Shown here piece by piece: positions 1 to 10,425 of a DNA stretch of 64,000 nucleotides; position 1 is the first letter of the stretch; every line of letters begins with the position of its first letter. Source of the DNA: Bacteroidota bacterium. Its GTDB lineage: Bacteria > Bacteroidota > Bacteroidia > Chitinophagales > BACL12. Where the stretch lies: the NCBI GenBank assembly GCA_016718035.1, contig JADKEK010000001.1:992001-1056000 (forward strand). The letters are read 5' to 3'. The translations under genes were made by a program, and so were the position numbers. Below the pieces are notes generated by a model. It was not told the origin of the DNA and did no database searches. It worked only from the letters and a program-made list of their open reading frames with translations.

Positions 1-231
1 TAGTTTTGTTTTCATAATGTTTTATTTATAACACAAATGTCTAGCCGTCAGCACTTCCAATCAATAATACATATGTAGTATTTTCAGTGTTTCACCCAAA
101 AACAAATGAAAAAGAGTAATTTTAAAGCAAGGTTTCACCGGCTAAAGTTTTTTTTGAAATAATGAAACATATGTGGTGCCTCCATATTAACAATCAAATA
201 ACACACAACACCGTGTTTGCCTAACTACTAA
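1..231. other. Left-edge intergenic region, possible divergent gene start
   Basis: No complete gene is seen here. An ATG on the minus strand at positions 15-13 opens a frame reading MKTKL before it leaves the window, so the first codons of a divergent gene may lie here. Five codons are too few to identify it. The remaining AT-rich stretch would hold the promoter of the kinase gene that begins at 232. Confidence 0.3.
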
Positions 232-3186
232 ATGGTAAAATCACTTTTCACCATATTATTAATATTCACCAGGGTTATAGCATTTCCGCAGATACCTTCA
301 TCACAATTAACCGTTGATGATGGTTTACCATTAAATAGTGTTTGGACAATTACTCAAGATAAAAACGGTTTAATTTGGTTTGGAACGTTAGATGGATTAT
401 GTAGTTATGACGGGTTCAACATCACTACTTACAAAAATATACCCGGAGATTCATCGAGCATTTCAGAAAATTGCAGGCATGATGTTTATATAGATATTGA
501 AAATAACCTTTGGGTTGCCCATACAAGTGGTATTAGCAAGTTTTATCAGCGCACATCACGTTTTGATAATATTTACACCTATGCTGCTAAACAAAACAGA
601 GATGTTATTAACAGGATTATTGGCGAAAGTAAAAATGGCAATGTTTGGGCGTGGATTTATGGTGAAGGAATAGTTGAATTTACTAATCGTGGTAAAATTG
701 TAAATAAATATAGTTTACCCGATATAAAAAATGAAAAGTGTGTTACAGCTAAGTTTGATAATGAAGGCAATATTTATGTTGCACTTGAAAGCAGTGGAAT
801 ATTTAAATTAGACTTAAAAACAAAACAAATAAACCATTCCTTTCGCCCCAATTAGGTGGCTTTTGCATTACACCTGAAAACAATTTAATTATATCGGGAC
901 AAAGTCAGAGTTTGTTATATGTTAATGAAAAAGGAGAAACATTACACGAATTTATTATAGTTCCAGATATCCTAAGCGCTCCTGATAAATTAGTTTTTGT
1001 AAATTGTATAATTCCGTTTAGAGACTCGGCACCACCGATGGTATTTATATTAAACTTATCAAATCTTACTACAAAAGATTTCATTCAGCAAAAACCGTCA
1101 GAAAACTATGCTATTGGCGATTGTCTTTTTAAAGACTTAAGCGGCAACCTTTGGGCCGGCACAACAGCCAGTGGGGTAAGGAATTTTTTGATGAGTAGCA
1201 AAAAATTCGAATTATTACAACCGTTTAATGAAGATTTCACCATTGTGAAGGCAATAAAAAAAGTGAAAATAATTTGTTTGTTGGTTATTTTGAAGGAGGA
1301 ATTGATGTATACTGATAATAATGTTTTTGTCAAACATATAGATAGTAAAAATTCATCTACCATCAGACAGAGTAAATTCAATTATGGCCATTTCTGAAAA
1401 TAAAATTTTAGTTGGTTTTGTTTTGTCCTACGACATAGGTATTTTAGATTGGAGGACAAATCGCTATGAAAGCGTAATTGCCAATTTAACAGAAATTAAA
1501 TCTGATTTTTATTCTAATGAAAATTTTACAAATAGTTTTTCTAAACTAAACGACTCAACGATTCTGTTTATCAGAAATGCATTTATTTATCGAGGCACGT
1601 TTTCAAAAAACAAAACCAAAATTGAACAAATACAACTTATATTTTTTCAGATAAACAGAATAAGCTTTGGGTTGGGAGTTATAATGCAGCATATTTGAAA
1701 AAGTGAAAAATGGTATAAGCTTGATTTGCCTGTAGATTTGAATGTGAAATGTATTGCTCAACATCCAAACAGCGATATCTGGATTTGTGGCGATAAAGGT
1801 TTGTTTGTTTTAGATAATCAAGGGAATTTAAAAATACATTTAATACCACTAACGGCTTGCCAAATGAATATGTTTACGGCATACTGTTTGAGGCTGACGG
1901 AAATTGTTGGATGAGCCACAACAAAGGCATTTCGCAGTTTAATTACAGCAAATTGACCTTTAGGAATTACACAAAAAGTGATGGTGTTCAATCAAACGAA
2001 TTTAATACAGGGGCATTTTACAGAGACCTTGATGGCTACTTTTATTTAGGGAATTAATAAATTATTTCAACCCAAAAGCCATTAAAGACAATCCGGTTTT
2101 ACCATTCACCTTGATAAATAAAATTTTGGTAAATGATGAACTATATAAAAGTGACACCAGCTATGCTTATTTAAAAACACTTCATTTAAATTATGACCAA
2201 AATACCATTTCTATTGAATTTGCAGGTATAGAATATACCAATCAGTTATTAAATCAATACAAATATCGCCTTGTTGGCATTGACAAAAACTGGGTTGATG
2301 CACATAATCAGCGATTTGTAAGATACCCTAATCTTGCTCCGGGTAATTATGTGTTTGAAGTAATTTCCAGTAATAATGATAATGTATGGAATATGGTTCC
2401 GACTCAGCTGTATATTAACATTAATCCACCTTTGGGGAATTAGGTTTAAATCACTGATAGTAATTATTTATCACACTATTCATTATCTGTTTTTCAAATA
2501 AAACCGATTCAACACCAGAAAACAGCGAAGGCTAGCAGAAATTCAACAAAAATGCAAAATGAAAGGGAGCGAATATCGCGCGATTTACATGATAATGTTG
2601 GCGCACAATTAAGTTTTATCAACTCAAATATTGACTGGATAATTAACCCGGTAAAGGTCAATTCCGAAGAAGAGGAACATCAACGGCTTAATGAAATCAC
2701 AAAACTGCTCAACATGTAATCAGTAATTTACGGGAAACAATTTGGGCTTTAAATAAGGAAACTATTGAGGTTGAAGATTTAAGCGATAAGCTAAAAGCAT
2801 TTTTCCAAAAGCATATGCAGTTTAATCCCGAAATTAGTTTAGTATTTAAGGAAGAGATAATGGTTAATTATACGTTTACACCATCTGTTGCTTTACACAT
2901 ATTCAGGATAGGTCAGGAAATTGCTTCCAATTGTCTGAAATATGCGCATGCAACCAAAGTTGATGTAATTATAACCACCACGCTGAATAATGAATTTTCA
3001 CTTAGTATTAGTGATAATGGCAAAGGTTTTGACCCATTAATGGTTGATAATCAAACACATTACGGTATTGAAAATATGAAAGCGAGAGCTAAGGAAATTG
3101 GTGGTGTAATAACCATACAATCGGGGATTGAACAAGGCACACAAATTACCTTAACCACTTCAACCAATAAAATACATCAAATGTAG
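232..3186 (+). pseudogene. Two-component sensor kinase (Reg_prop propeller, Y_Y_Y, HisKA_3, HATPase), broken by multiple frameshifts
   Basis: The pieces, read across all three frames, make one sensor histidine kinase. They run in order: a signal peptide at 232; propeller repeats of the two-component-regulator type (for example DGLPLNSVWTITQD and GLIWFGTLDGL); a Y_Y_Y-like domain at about 2111-2443; a HisKA_3 block at 2552 with the phosphoacceptor His in ISRDLHDNVGAQL; and a HATPase_c domain at 2815-3186 with DNGKGF and GIENMKARA. Frame changes fall near 842 (three Ts where four would restore the frame), 1256-1262 (a run of seven As), 1310, 1390, 1690, 2050, 2450 and 2705. Family members normally sense a ligand in the periplasm and phosphorylate a LuxR-type regulator, and one follows directly. 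As written the gene cannot make a full protein. Because other genes in this window carry homopolymer indels, sequence error is a real alternative to decay. Confidence 0.8.
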
Positions 3187-3225
3187 TATTTCACAACAAA
3201 AATACCTGACCTAAATTTACATCTT

Positions 3226-3879
3226 ATGATTAAACTAGCTATTGTAGACGATAAATATCAGAACCGGCATTCACTTGCTGAAAAGATTGTCTATTCAAAT
3301 GAGGTGGAGATTGTATTTACTGCAGTTAATGGAAAAGATTTTTTAGATAAAATGAAAACTTCATCTGGTAAGTCAAGACCTGAAGTTGTTTTAATGGATA
3401 TAGAAATGCCTGAGATGGATGGTATACAAGCTGTTTATAATGGAAATATTTTATATCCTGAGGTGAAGTTTATCATGCTTACTGTTTTTGATGATGATGA
3501 TAAATTGTTTGAAGCAATTAAGGCGGGGGCTTCGGGTTATTTTTTGAAGGATGAAAAAATTTTAACCATTTTAGAAGGGTTAAAGCAAGCTATTTTTGAA
3601 GAAGGTGCACCTATGTCGCCTCGTATTGCCCGTAAAACTTTACAGCTAATGGTTAATCCGATTGCTAAGGAAAAACAGGTTGTTGAACAGAGTGATTTAT
3701 CTGTGAGGGAAATGGAAATACTAAAGTTGTTAGTGCAGGGAAGCGACTATAAATCAATTGCTGAGAAATTATTTATTAGTCCGAACACAGTGAGAAAGCA
3801 TATTGCAAATATTTATACCAAACTACAAATAAGCAACAAAGTGCAATTAGTTAATCTCGCTGCGAAAAATAATTGGTAG
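3226..3879 (+). CDS. NarL/FixJ-family response regulator (receiver + LuxR HTH)
   Basis: This 217-residue regulator has an N-terminal receiver domain with the acidic pair at D8/D9 (IVDDK), the phosphorylated Asp at about D58 in VVLMDIEMPEMDG, and the conserved Lys in GYFLKDE. The C-terminal LuxR-type helix-turn-helix (about residues 150-217) reads LSVREMEILKLLVQG followed by ISPNTVRKHIANIYTKL. It starts 39 bp after the broken sensor kinase and is almost certainly its partner. It is itself intact, which suits either very recent loss of the kinase or sequence error in the kinase. Target genes cannot be inferred from the sequence. Confidence 0.92.
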   Translation: MIKLAIVDDKYQNRHSLAEKIVYSNEVEIVFTAVNGKDFLDKMKTSSGKSRPEVVLMDIEMPEMDGIQAVYNGNILYPEVKFIMLTVFDDDDKLFEAIKAGASGYFLKDEKILTILEGLKQAIFEEGAPMSPRIARKTLQLMVNPIAKEKQVVEQSDLSVREMEILKLLVQGSDYKSIAEKLFISPNTVRKHIANIYTKLQISNKVQLVNLAAKNNW

Positions 3880-3885
3880 CGGAGA

Positions 3886-4077
3886 AAAACCGAAACCACT
3901 GAGGAATCCAAAGGGAACAGCCTACGAAGCGCACAGAGTTGATTATAATTTAAATATGGTTTGGATCGGACGGATCCTTGAACAATGTTGCAGAATCGGA
4001 AATTTTGCAGAGCCGGTTGTTTGTTTCTTTCTTATTCTCTGTGCGGGTTTCTTTGAGTCCCGGTAGCTATCGGGATT
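3886..4077. repeat. Dispersed intergenic repeat (CCGAAACCAC family) with CCCGgTAGCTATCGGG palindrome
   Basis: This non-coding stretch shares its order of motifs with the tandem copies at 20838-21200: CCGAAACCAC, then GGGAACAGCC, then GCACAGAG, then a TTGCAGAATC / TTTTGCAGAG segment. It also holds a near-perfect palindrome at 4059-4074 that recurs in perfect form at 56226-56241. No reading frame is maintained. It lies between two gene sets and may be a decayed mobile or structural repeat. Confidence 0.6.
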
Positions 4078-4161
4078 GAAGTTTCGGCTGTTTAATTCGG
4101 GAATTTAATGAATAGTTGAACCTGACATGAAAATGGAGTTGTAAAAAAGTAAAACAATTAT

Positions 4162-4512
4162 TTATTGCACAACTATATTTAAATAATTAAGCTCATCGAT
4201 GGAGATGGTTGGCGGCATTAAATTGTTGTTTATTTTTTCCACTACTAATTCTGCCACCCTGTAAGCTTCAGCTTCTGAAACAAAGGTATGCATACCATTT
4301 ACTGCAGGAATATGTTGTTGATGTATATATTTTTCGTTGTTTAAATATATATCATATCCCCAACCATTGTCAATTTTAAAAGTTTCAATACGAACTATTT
4401 TTTCCGCTTCAACAGGATGATGTGTGGCACGTTTGTTTGTCGGTTGTTGCTCTGTTTTTGAGCATGATATAGTTACCGATATTAATAACAGAATTACAAT
4501 TCTCAAAGACAT
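4162..4512 (-). CDS. Small DUF4907-like lipoprotein
   Basis: From the ATG at 4512 this is a 116-residue protein with a hydrophobic N-terminus ending in TISCSK, which fits a lipoprotein signal with the Cys at the cleavage site. The mature part holds GWGYDIYLN, HQQHIPAVNG and a block resembling AEAYRVAELVVEKI, which resembles the Bacteroidota domain DUF4907; this is from memory of the family, not a search. The longer frame (start 4548) overlaps the upstream Kelch gene, while the chosen start sits 10 bp beyond its stop. The two genes probably share a transcript. Function unknown. Confidence 0.7.
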   Translation of the reverse strand: MSLRIVILLLISVTISCSKTEQQPTNKRATHHPVEAEKIVRIETFKIDNGWGYDIYLNNEKYIHQQHIPAVNGMHTFVSEAEAYRVAELVVEKINNNLMPPTISIDELNYLNIVVQ

Positions 4513-4522
4513 AAAATAGCTT

Positions 4523-5776
4523 TTATAAAACAAGGAATTGTTGAGCACCTAACACTTTTTTATCAGCAACAACAAACTGATAATTACCCGGTGCTAAGTA
4601 GGTGTTTTCCAATTTAAATTGATATTTACCATTTGCAAATCCTGTTTTAATAACATTGAAGCTACTGCTAACATCGCGCCCAAACATATCAATAATGGTG
4701 ATATTTAAATCGCCATGATAATCAGGAATACTTACTTCAACAATGGCATAATTAGTTATAGGATTTGGGAAAATTTGAATAGCAGCATCTGCATTTTGCC
4801 ATGATTGAATAGCAATAGTAGTATCCTGAATAATGATATCTGTTGTGTCGCCCCATAACCAGATATCGTAATAAAATGAAGTATCGTATCCCATACCAAA
4901 AAATGCCAATGTATCAACGGTAAACGCAACGGCATTTGCACGTGGCCCGCCTGGGAAATCTGCTAATTGTATCCAGTTATCACCATCCGGATCATACTCC
5001 CAAAAATCTGTTTGATTGTTAAAAGTGGTATCATATCCACATGCAATATATCCTTTGCCGTTTAATGCAAATCCGGTAGCACTATATCGTGGTGAACCAC
5101 CAAAATTTGTTCTCACTATCCACGAATTAGTTGCTGCTTTATATTCATAAAAATCATTTTTGAATCCGCCGTCATCTCCTGTGCCAACATATGCACTGCC
5201 CTCTATAACAAAAGCAATAGCAAATCGCCTTGCTGTTCCTGTAAAATCGGCCTGTTGCGACCATGTTCCAGTTGCTGTATCTAGTTCCCATAAATCATTT
5301 TTATATCCGGTGGCATCTTGACCTAATCCAACATACCCTTTTCCATTTACTGAAAAACCTACTGCTCCTCTCCTGTCAATTCCTCCGACAGTTGCTTCAG
5401 GTGTCCAGATATTGGAAGTATAATCATATTTCCAGCAATCATTTAAAAAAGGGTCCCCACTTTGACCAGTAGCAATATATCCAAAATTGCCAATTGTAAA
5501 CGATGCTGCAGTATTGCGTTCCTGTCCTTCACCTATGGCACCACCAAGACTTTCAGTTTGTGTCCAGGTATCATAAATGGGGTCGTAAGCGTAAAAACTT
5601 CTTCTAAAATCTTCACCATCGTAACCGAGTCCCACAAATCCAAAATCGTTAAAACTAAATGAAGAGGTGGCGCTTCTGCCATCGCCCGGAAAGTCGGCCT
5701 TTTTTTCCCAGTTTGGCTGAGCATAACTAGCCAACGTTAAACAAAAAATTGAGGAGCATAATAAAGTTGATTTCAT
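4523..5776 (-). CDS. Kelch-repeat secreted protein with T9SS type A sorting domain
   Basis: This 417-residue protein has a signal peptide (MKSTLLCSSIFCLTLASYAQ) and about six Kelch repeats, each with a GKGYVGLG-like strand, a DLWELD / DFYEYD segment and a W near the end, so a six-bladed propeller is expected. A C-terminal domain of about 80 residues begins at IFPNP and ends in FLVL, the usual form of a T9SS type A sorting domain, so export across the outer membrane and surface attachment or release are expected. It lies 22 bp downstream of a paralogue at 5799 and upstream of the DUF4907-like gene. Ligand unknown. Confidence 0.88.
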   Translation of the reverse strand: MKSTLLCSSIFCLTLASYAQPNWEKKADFPGDGRSATSSFSFNDFGFVGLGYDGEDFRRSFYAYDPIYDTWTQTESLGGAIGEGQERNTAASFTIGNFGYIATGQSGDPFLNDCWKYDYTSNIWTPEATVGGIDRRGAVGFSVNGKGYVGLGQDATGYKNDLWELDTATGTWSQQADFTGTARRFAIAFVIEGSAYVGTGDDGGFKNDFYEYKAATNSWIVRTNFGGSPRYSATGFALNGKGYIACGYDTTFNNQTDFWEYDPDGDNWIQLADFPGGPRANAVAFTVDTLAFFGMGYDTSFYYDIWLWGDTTDIIIQDTTIAIQSWQNADAAIQIFPNPITNYAIVEVSIPDYHGDLNITIIDMFGRDVSSSFNVIKTGFANGKYQFKLENTYLAPGNYQFVVADKKVLGAQQFLVL

Positions 5777-5798
5777 GTATGTATTTTAATTGTGCGGA

Positions 5799-7031
5799 TT
5801 ATTGTAAATATAATTTTCCACTTAAATAATGTTTTTCATTGTTTTCCATAACAGTTATTTCATAAAAATAAATGCCATCTGCTAATCCCTTTCGATTAAA
5901 TGTAAATGATGTTGCAGCATAATTTTCATCCTGATAAACTGAAATTCCGTTCATATCAAAAACGTTGAGTGTACTTTTTTCAGGGATGATATTTTTTAAG
6001 GTAATATTTGCTTGTTGTTGAATTGGATTTGGGGAAACTGTTGCAACAATTCTTTGATTATCGTTGGGATTATCAAACAAAAAATAAGGCTTGTATTTAT
6101 ACATACTGCGTTTAACCCCATCTGGACCTTTGCCTGTTCCAACATAACCATAACCACCAATGGTAAACGCGACGCAAGATCTGCGTTCACTACCGGGAAG
6201 ACTGGCTTTTTGCAACCAAGTGTCGGTAGCCGGGTTATATTCATAAAAATCCTTCTGATAACCACCATCTGTACCCATTCCAATATATCCTCTACCGGAA
6301 ATGGCTAATCCAACGGCATTAAATCTTGGTGAACCGGGAAATGACGCTTTTTCCGTCCATTCATCAGTTTGAGGGTCGTATTCATAAAAATTATTAAGGA
6401 AATAATTTTCATCAGAACCACAACCAACATACCCCTTACCACTTATTGAAAATGCTGTGACACCGTATCGTGTTCCTCCGGGTATAGATTGTTTTTGTGC
6501 CCAATCATTTACCGCTGGGTTATATTCCCATAATTCATCAGAATAATAGCTTGGGCCATATTTTCCACAAACAAGATACCCTTTATCACCTGCACTAAAT
6601 GCCGATGCGTAATACACTCCGCCATTAAAGTTCCCGGGCCAATTGTCCTTTGCTGTCCAGGTATTGGTAATTGGGTTGTATTCATAAAGATCACGGCGTT
6701 TAGTTCCTGTAAATGCCAAAATAGTATTAATCCCCGTGCCAACATATCCTCTGCTACCTATTGTAAAAGCAATGGCATCTCTCCTTCCCGGGCCTGGTAA
6801 GTTTGCCTTTTGTGTCCAGCTATTCGTTCCGGGGTCATACTCCCAAATATCAGACCTACACAAATTTGCAGAATCAATGCCGGTACCAACATAGGCTCTA
6901 CCCCCAATAACAAAGGCTACGCCTCGCTCCCGTTCACCACCACCAAATGGTGCTATTGAGCTCCAAGTGTTTTGGGCTGTAAGTTGAAAAAAACATAGTG
7001 CAAAAAAGATGGAGAAGTAAAGTTTTTTCAA
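5799..7031 (-). CDS. Kelch-repeat secreted protein with T9SS type A sorting domain
   Basis: This is a paralogue of the next gene downstream: a signal peptide (KKLYFSIFFALCFFQLTAQ), six or seven Kelch repeats built on GYVGTG, DFYEYNP and TWxQKAxxPG, then a C-terminal sorting domain starting at VSPNPIQQQ and ending in GKLYLQ. The only start giving the whole signal peptide is TTG at 7031; no in-frame ATG lies nearby, so either TTG is used or the start has been misread. Repeats within the gene are very similar to each other and to those of the genes at 4523 and 10422, suggesting duplication and exchange. Confidence 0.87.
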   Translation of the reverse strand: MKKLYFSIFFALCFFQLTAQNTWSSIAPFGGGERERGVAFVIGGRAYVGTGIDSANLCRSDIWEYDPGTNSWTQKANLPGPGRRDAIAFTIGSRGYVGTGINTILAFTGTKRRDLYEYNPITNTWTAKDNWPGNFNGGVYYASAFSAGDKGYLVCGKYGPSYYSDELWEYNPAVNDWAQKQSIPGGTRYGVTAFSISGKGYVGCGSDENYFLNNFYEYDPQTDEWTEKASFPGSPRFNAVGLAISGRGYIGMGTDGGYQKDFYEYNPATDTWLQKASLPGSERRSCVAFTIGGYGYVGTGKGPDGVKRSMYKYKPYFLFDNPNDNQRIVATVSPNPIQQQANITLKNIIPEKSTLNVFDMNGISVYQDENYAATSFTFNRKGLADGIYFYEITVMENNEKHYLSGKLYLQ

Positions 7032-7467
7032 TATGTATATATTTGATTTACTGTGTGTTATAAATTAAAGTTCAACCGAAATAAGGTGGAAAAATCTAGT
7101 TTTCAGTAATTTTCATCAACAAATCCTGATTTTAACACCAAATTACAAATAAAATTCAAATTAGTTAACCTTAGCTTAACTTTAAATAAACAAATCGCTT
7201 GAAAATCTTACTCAAAACGTCAGGCACTTTTTTGTGGAAATTTTAAACGAAAAAAATATATGTAGATACATACTATTTGACCACTTTTCAGCTTATATGT
7301 GCTCGCAACACCCATTGCTTAAAACCCTCAGCCTATTTGGAAATATTATAAATAAACAAATTTGAATCGCGGTTTACTAAAATAGGACTTTTAGCACTCG
7401 GAAACTACGGCATTTTGTCATTGATTTCCTGCTGATATGTTACCACCTTTGGCTCAAATCGAAGTAA
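7032..7467. other. Divergent intergenic region, no gene seen
   Basis: This AT-rich spacer of 436 bp separates the minus-strand Kelch pair from the plus-strand SBBP gene and should hold both promoters. No good TAnnTTTG match at a convincing distance from either start was found, and no open frame of note or strong hairpin is visible. Confidence 0.5.
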
Positions 7468-10425
7468 ATGGAACCTAACCCACAAACCCTTCCTGAACTT
7501 CGCACACAAATTTTACTGCGTTTTTTAATCGTAATGCTGTTGCCATTGCAAATTATGGGACAAGCTGCCATTGAATTCCCTTATTCTGCTTCAGGCAACA
7601 ATTTTATTCGCAACAACGGACAGTTGACAGATATGAATGGTGAACTTGCTGATAATGTGCTGTTTTATGCAGAATATCCTTATATGGATGTTTTTATAAC
7701 TACATCGGGGTTAACCATGTTGTTATTGGAGCCGTCATTAAATGAATTTCAGGAAAAAATATATAATTGGGAACGTGTAGATATTAAATTGGAAAATGCG
7801 TTAATTCTTGAAGCAAACATAAATACGTCATCACCTGTTTCAACAGGATTTAATTATTTCACTGCAGATTTTCCTGACGGTATTCATGCAGATGAATTTA
7901 GTGCATTGACCATCAAAAATATTTATCCGGGAATTGATTGGCAGCTTAGCAATAATGGGACAAGCGGATTAAAATATCAATTTGTAGTTGCTCCCGGAGC
8001 TAATCCAAATGATATTCAATTAAACTACTTAGCACAAAATGGTATCACTATAACATCTGAAGGCGCAATAAAAATTCCTACCCAATTAGGGGATTTATTA
8101 GATAATGCTCCTGTGAGTTTTTATGCCGAAAGTGAAAAACCAATTACTACCAATTATGCCATAAATACAACCAGCGATACGAGTGCAAGCATTCAATTTA
8201 ATATTACATCTTTCGATGCTACGCAAACAATAATTATTGACCCTGAATTGTATTGGTGCACTTATTATGGGGGAAATAAAGAAGAGTGTTTTAATAGTGT
8301 TACCACCGACTTAGATGGCAATTTAATCGTGGTTGGATGGACAGATTCACCTAGTTTCCCGGTTTATAATGCAGGCACCTATTTTCAAGGAACATTAGCT
8401 ACCAACGAAGACGCAATGATTGTAAAATTTTCGCCGGATGAAGAAAGATTGTGGGCAACATTTTATGGTGGAAATCATGAGGATTGGGCTTATAGTGTCG
8501 CGACTGATAATAGTGGAAATATATTTGTTTCAGGAGAAACTGTTTCTAACACATTTCCTGTTTATAATGCCGGCACATTTTATCAGGGCGGATTAAATGG
8601 CGACGAAGATGTATTCATTTTAAAATTTAATAGTGCAGGAACAAGATTATGGGCAACTTTTTATGGTGGAGATAAAAAAGAAGGTGGATATTCCATTGCA
8701 ACAGACCCAAGTGGTAATATTTTCGTCACCGGATATACCGAATCAACCGATTTCCCGAAATTAAATGCGGGTACATTTTATCAGGCAACTATGTCGGGAG
8801 TGCAAGATGCATTTGTTTTAAAATTTACCAATACAGGAACACGTATTTGGGCCACTTATTATGGCGGAACATTATATGATGTTGGCAATGCTATTACCTG
8901 CGATTTATCCGGTAATGTTTTTGTAACCGGTGAAACACGTTCGACAAATTTTCCTGTTTTAGATGGAGGCGGATATTACGATGGTACCATGAATGGAGAT
9001 ACTGATGTGTATGTAATTAAATTTTCAAATACAGGCGTAAGAACATTTTCAACTTATTTTGGTGGCACTGATGCAGAGTATGGCAATAGCATTATCACCG
9101 ATTTAGAAAATAATATTTATTTCGCCGGCTGGACACGTTCATCAGATATTCCAACTTTAGATTTGGGCAATTATTATCAGGCATCTCTCAGTGGTTTATC
9201 AGATGCCTATATTGTCAAACTGGATAATAGTGGCAATTTATTATGGTCTACCTATTTTGGTGGACCTGGAATAGAAAATGCGTATAAATGGGATATTTTA
9301 GCTAACGATTTTTGTAATAATATTTATTTGGCATTTACCACATTTTCGAGTGGTATGCCTGTTTATGATGCCGGTTGTTCGAGTTATTTTGATGCCTCTT
9401 ATGAAGCATATGGAGATATTTTTATTGTTCGATTTACCGATTCAGCGCTAATTACCTGGGCTACCTATTATGGTTATGATGCAGAAGAGTTAGATGCCTG
9501 TATAGGCTCTTCATTAATTGATGGTAAATCGTTGTATATGACAGGTCTGTATAATGAATATGACCCGGGTGCTCCGGTACCAATGGCCAATCCAGGAGGT
9601 GTTGCCTATTACGATGGCACACATAACGGCGATAATGAAGCATTCATTGGTAAATTCGAAGCTGTTCCTTTAACATTAACAACTGAAAACAGCAATTTAT
9701 GTTTTTGTGTAGATACAGCAGTTGCTATTCCGGATTGTGGTGTTGCACCTTACGATTATTTATGGTCAGATGGTCAAACAACTGCAACCGCTTATGGTTT
9801 ATGCCCGGATGTTTATACCGTCACAGTTACTGACGCAGATTGTAATATTACCACTGGAGATATTTCAATTATTTGCGAATTGCCTGTAGATATTATCAGT
9901 TTTAATGGCACAATTAATAATCATACTACTCATTTAAAATGGACCACCTTAAGTGAAAGTAATATTGATTATTATCTGATAGAAAAATCGGTAGATGGAG
10001 AAATATTTACAGTGAATGGTTCTATTCCTTCAGTAGGAGATAATAATGTTTCAACTAATTATATTCATTACGATTATATTGCTACTTCAGGTACATATTA
10101 TTATGCATTATCAAGTGTCGATTTTCAAGGCAATATTACACCTTATGGCACCATAACATTACCTGTTATTTTTGATGATGGTGATTTTCAATTATATCAA
10201 ATCAATAATCAACAGTTACAATTACACATGCACACCACTTGCGGAAGTGATGGTGTTTTCAGTATTTGGGATACTAAAGGTCAGTTAATGTTTAAACAAA
10301 ATCTCGAATTAAACGAAGGGGAAAATAACCAAATCATTTCCATTCCTGATTTATCGAAGGGCATTTATTATGCAACTATTGTAACAGCACGTAAACAGTA
10401 TAAAGGGCAGTTTATCCGGTATTAA
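7468..10425 (+). CDS. Large SBBP-repeat beta-propeller secreted protein with C-terminal sorting domain
   Basis: This 985-residue protein begins with a signal segment (LLRFLIVMLLPLQIMGQA). An N-terminal region with FIRNNGQLTD resembles the DUF7948 domain often found before SBBP repeats. It continues with about seven SBBP repeats (pattern WATFYGGNxEDxGxSVATDxSGNIFVxGxT) at roughly residues 265-690, then an SprB-like segment (YDYLWSDGQTT), a fibronectin-like stretch (LKWTTLSESNIDYYLIEKS) and a tail ending in GQFIRY that fits T9SS type A. It is expected to be a secreted or cell-surface propeller. Its stop codon shares TTAA with the stop of the convergent Kelch gene. Confidence 0.88.
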   Translation: MEPNPQTLPELRTQILLRFLIVMLLPLQIMGQAAIEFPYSASGNNFIRNNGQLTDMNGELADNVLFYAEYPYMDVFITTSGLTMLLLEPSLNEFQEKIYNWERVDIKLENALILEANINTSSPVSTGFNYFTADFPDGIHADEFSALTIKNIYPGIDWQLSNNGTSGLKYQFVVAPGANPNDIQLNYLAQNGITITSEGAIKIPTQLGDLLDNAPVSFYAESEKPITTNYAINTTSDTSASIQFNITSFDATQTIIIDPELYWCTYYGGNKEECFNSVTTDLDGNLIVVGWTDSPSFPVYNAGTYFQGTLATNEDAMIVKFSPDEERLWATFYGGNHEDWAYSVATDNSGNIFVSGETVSNTFPVYNAGTFYQGGLNGDEDVFILKFNSAGTRLWATFYGGDKKEGGYSIATDPSGNIFVTGYTESTDFPKLNAGTFYQATMSGVQDAFVLKFTNTGTRIWATYYGGTLYDVGNAITCDLSGNVFVTGETRSTNFPVLDGGGYYDGTMNGDTDVYVIKFSNTGVRTFSTYFGGTDAEYGNSIITDLENNIYFAGWTRSSDIPTLDLGNYYQASLSGLSDAYIVKLDNSGNLLWSTYFGGPGIENAYKWDILANDFCNNIYLAFTTFSSGMPVYDAGCSSYFDASYEAYGDIFIVRFTDSALITWATYYGYDAEELDACIGSSLIDGKSLYMTGLYNEYDPGAPVPMANPGGVAYYDGTHNGDNEAFIGKFEAVPLTLTTENSNLCFCVDTAVAIPDCGVAPYDYLWSDGQTTATAYGLCPDVYTVTVTDADCNITTGDISIICELPVDIISFNGTINNHTTHLKWTTLSESNIDYYLIEKSVDGEIFTVNGSIPSVGDNNVSTNYIHYDYIATSGTYYYALSSVDFQGNITPYGTITLPVIFDDGDFQLYQINNQQLQLHMHTTCGSDGVFSIWDTKGQLMFKQNLELNEGENNQIISIPDLSKGIYYATIVTARKQYKGQFIRY

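Noticed and set aside
9461..9643. 60-residue minus-strand frame inside the SBBP gene
   Set aside because: It lies inside a clear plus-strand gene with continuous domain signal.
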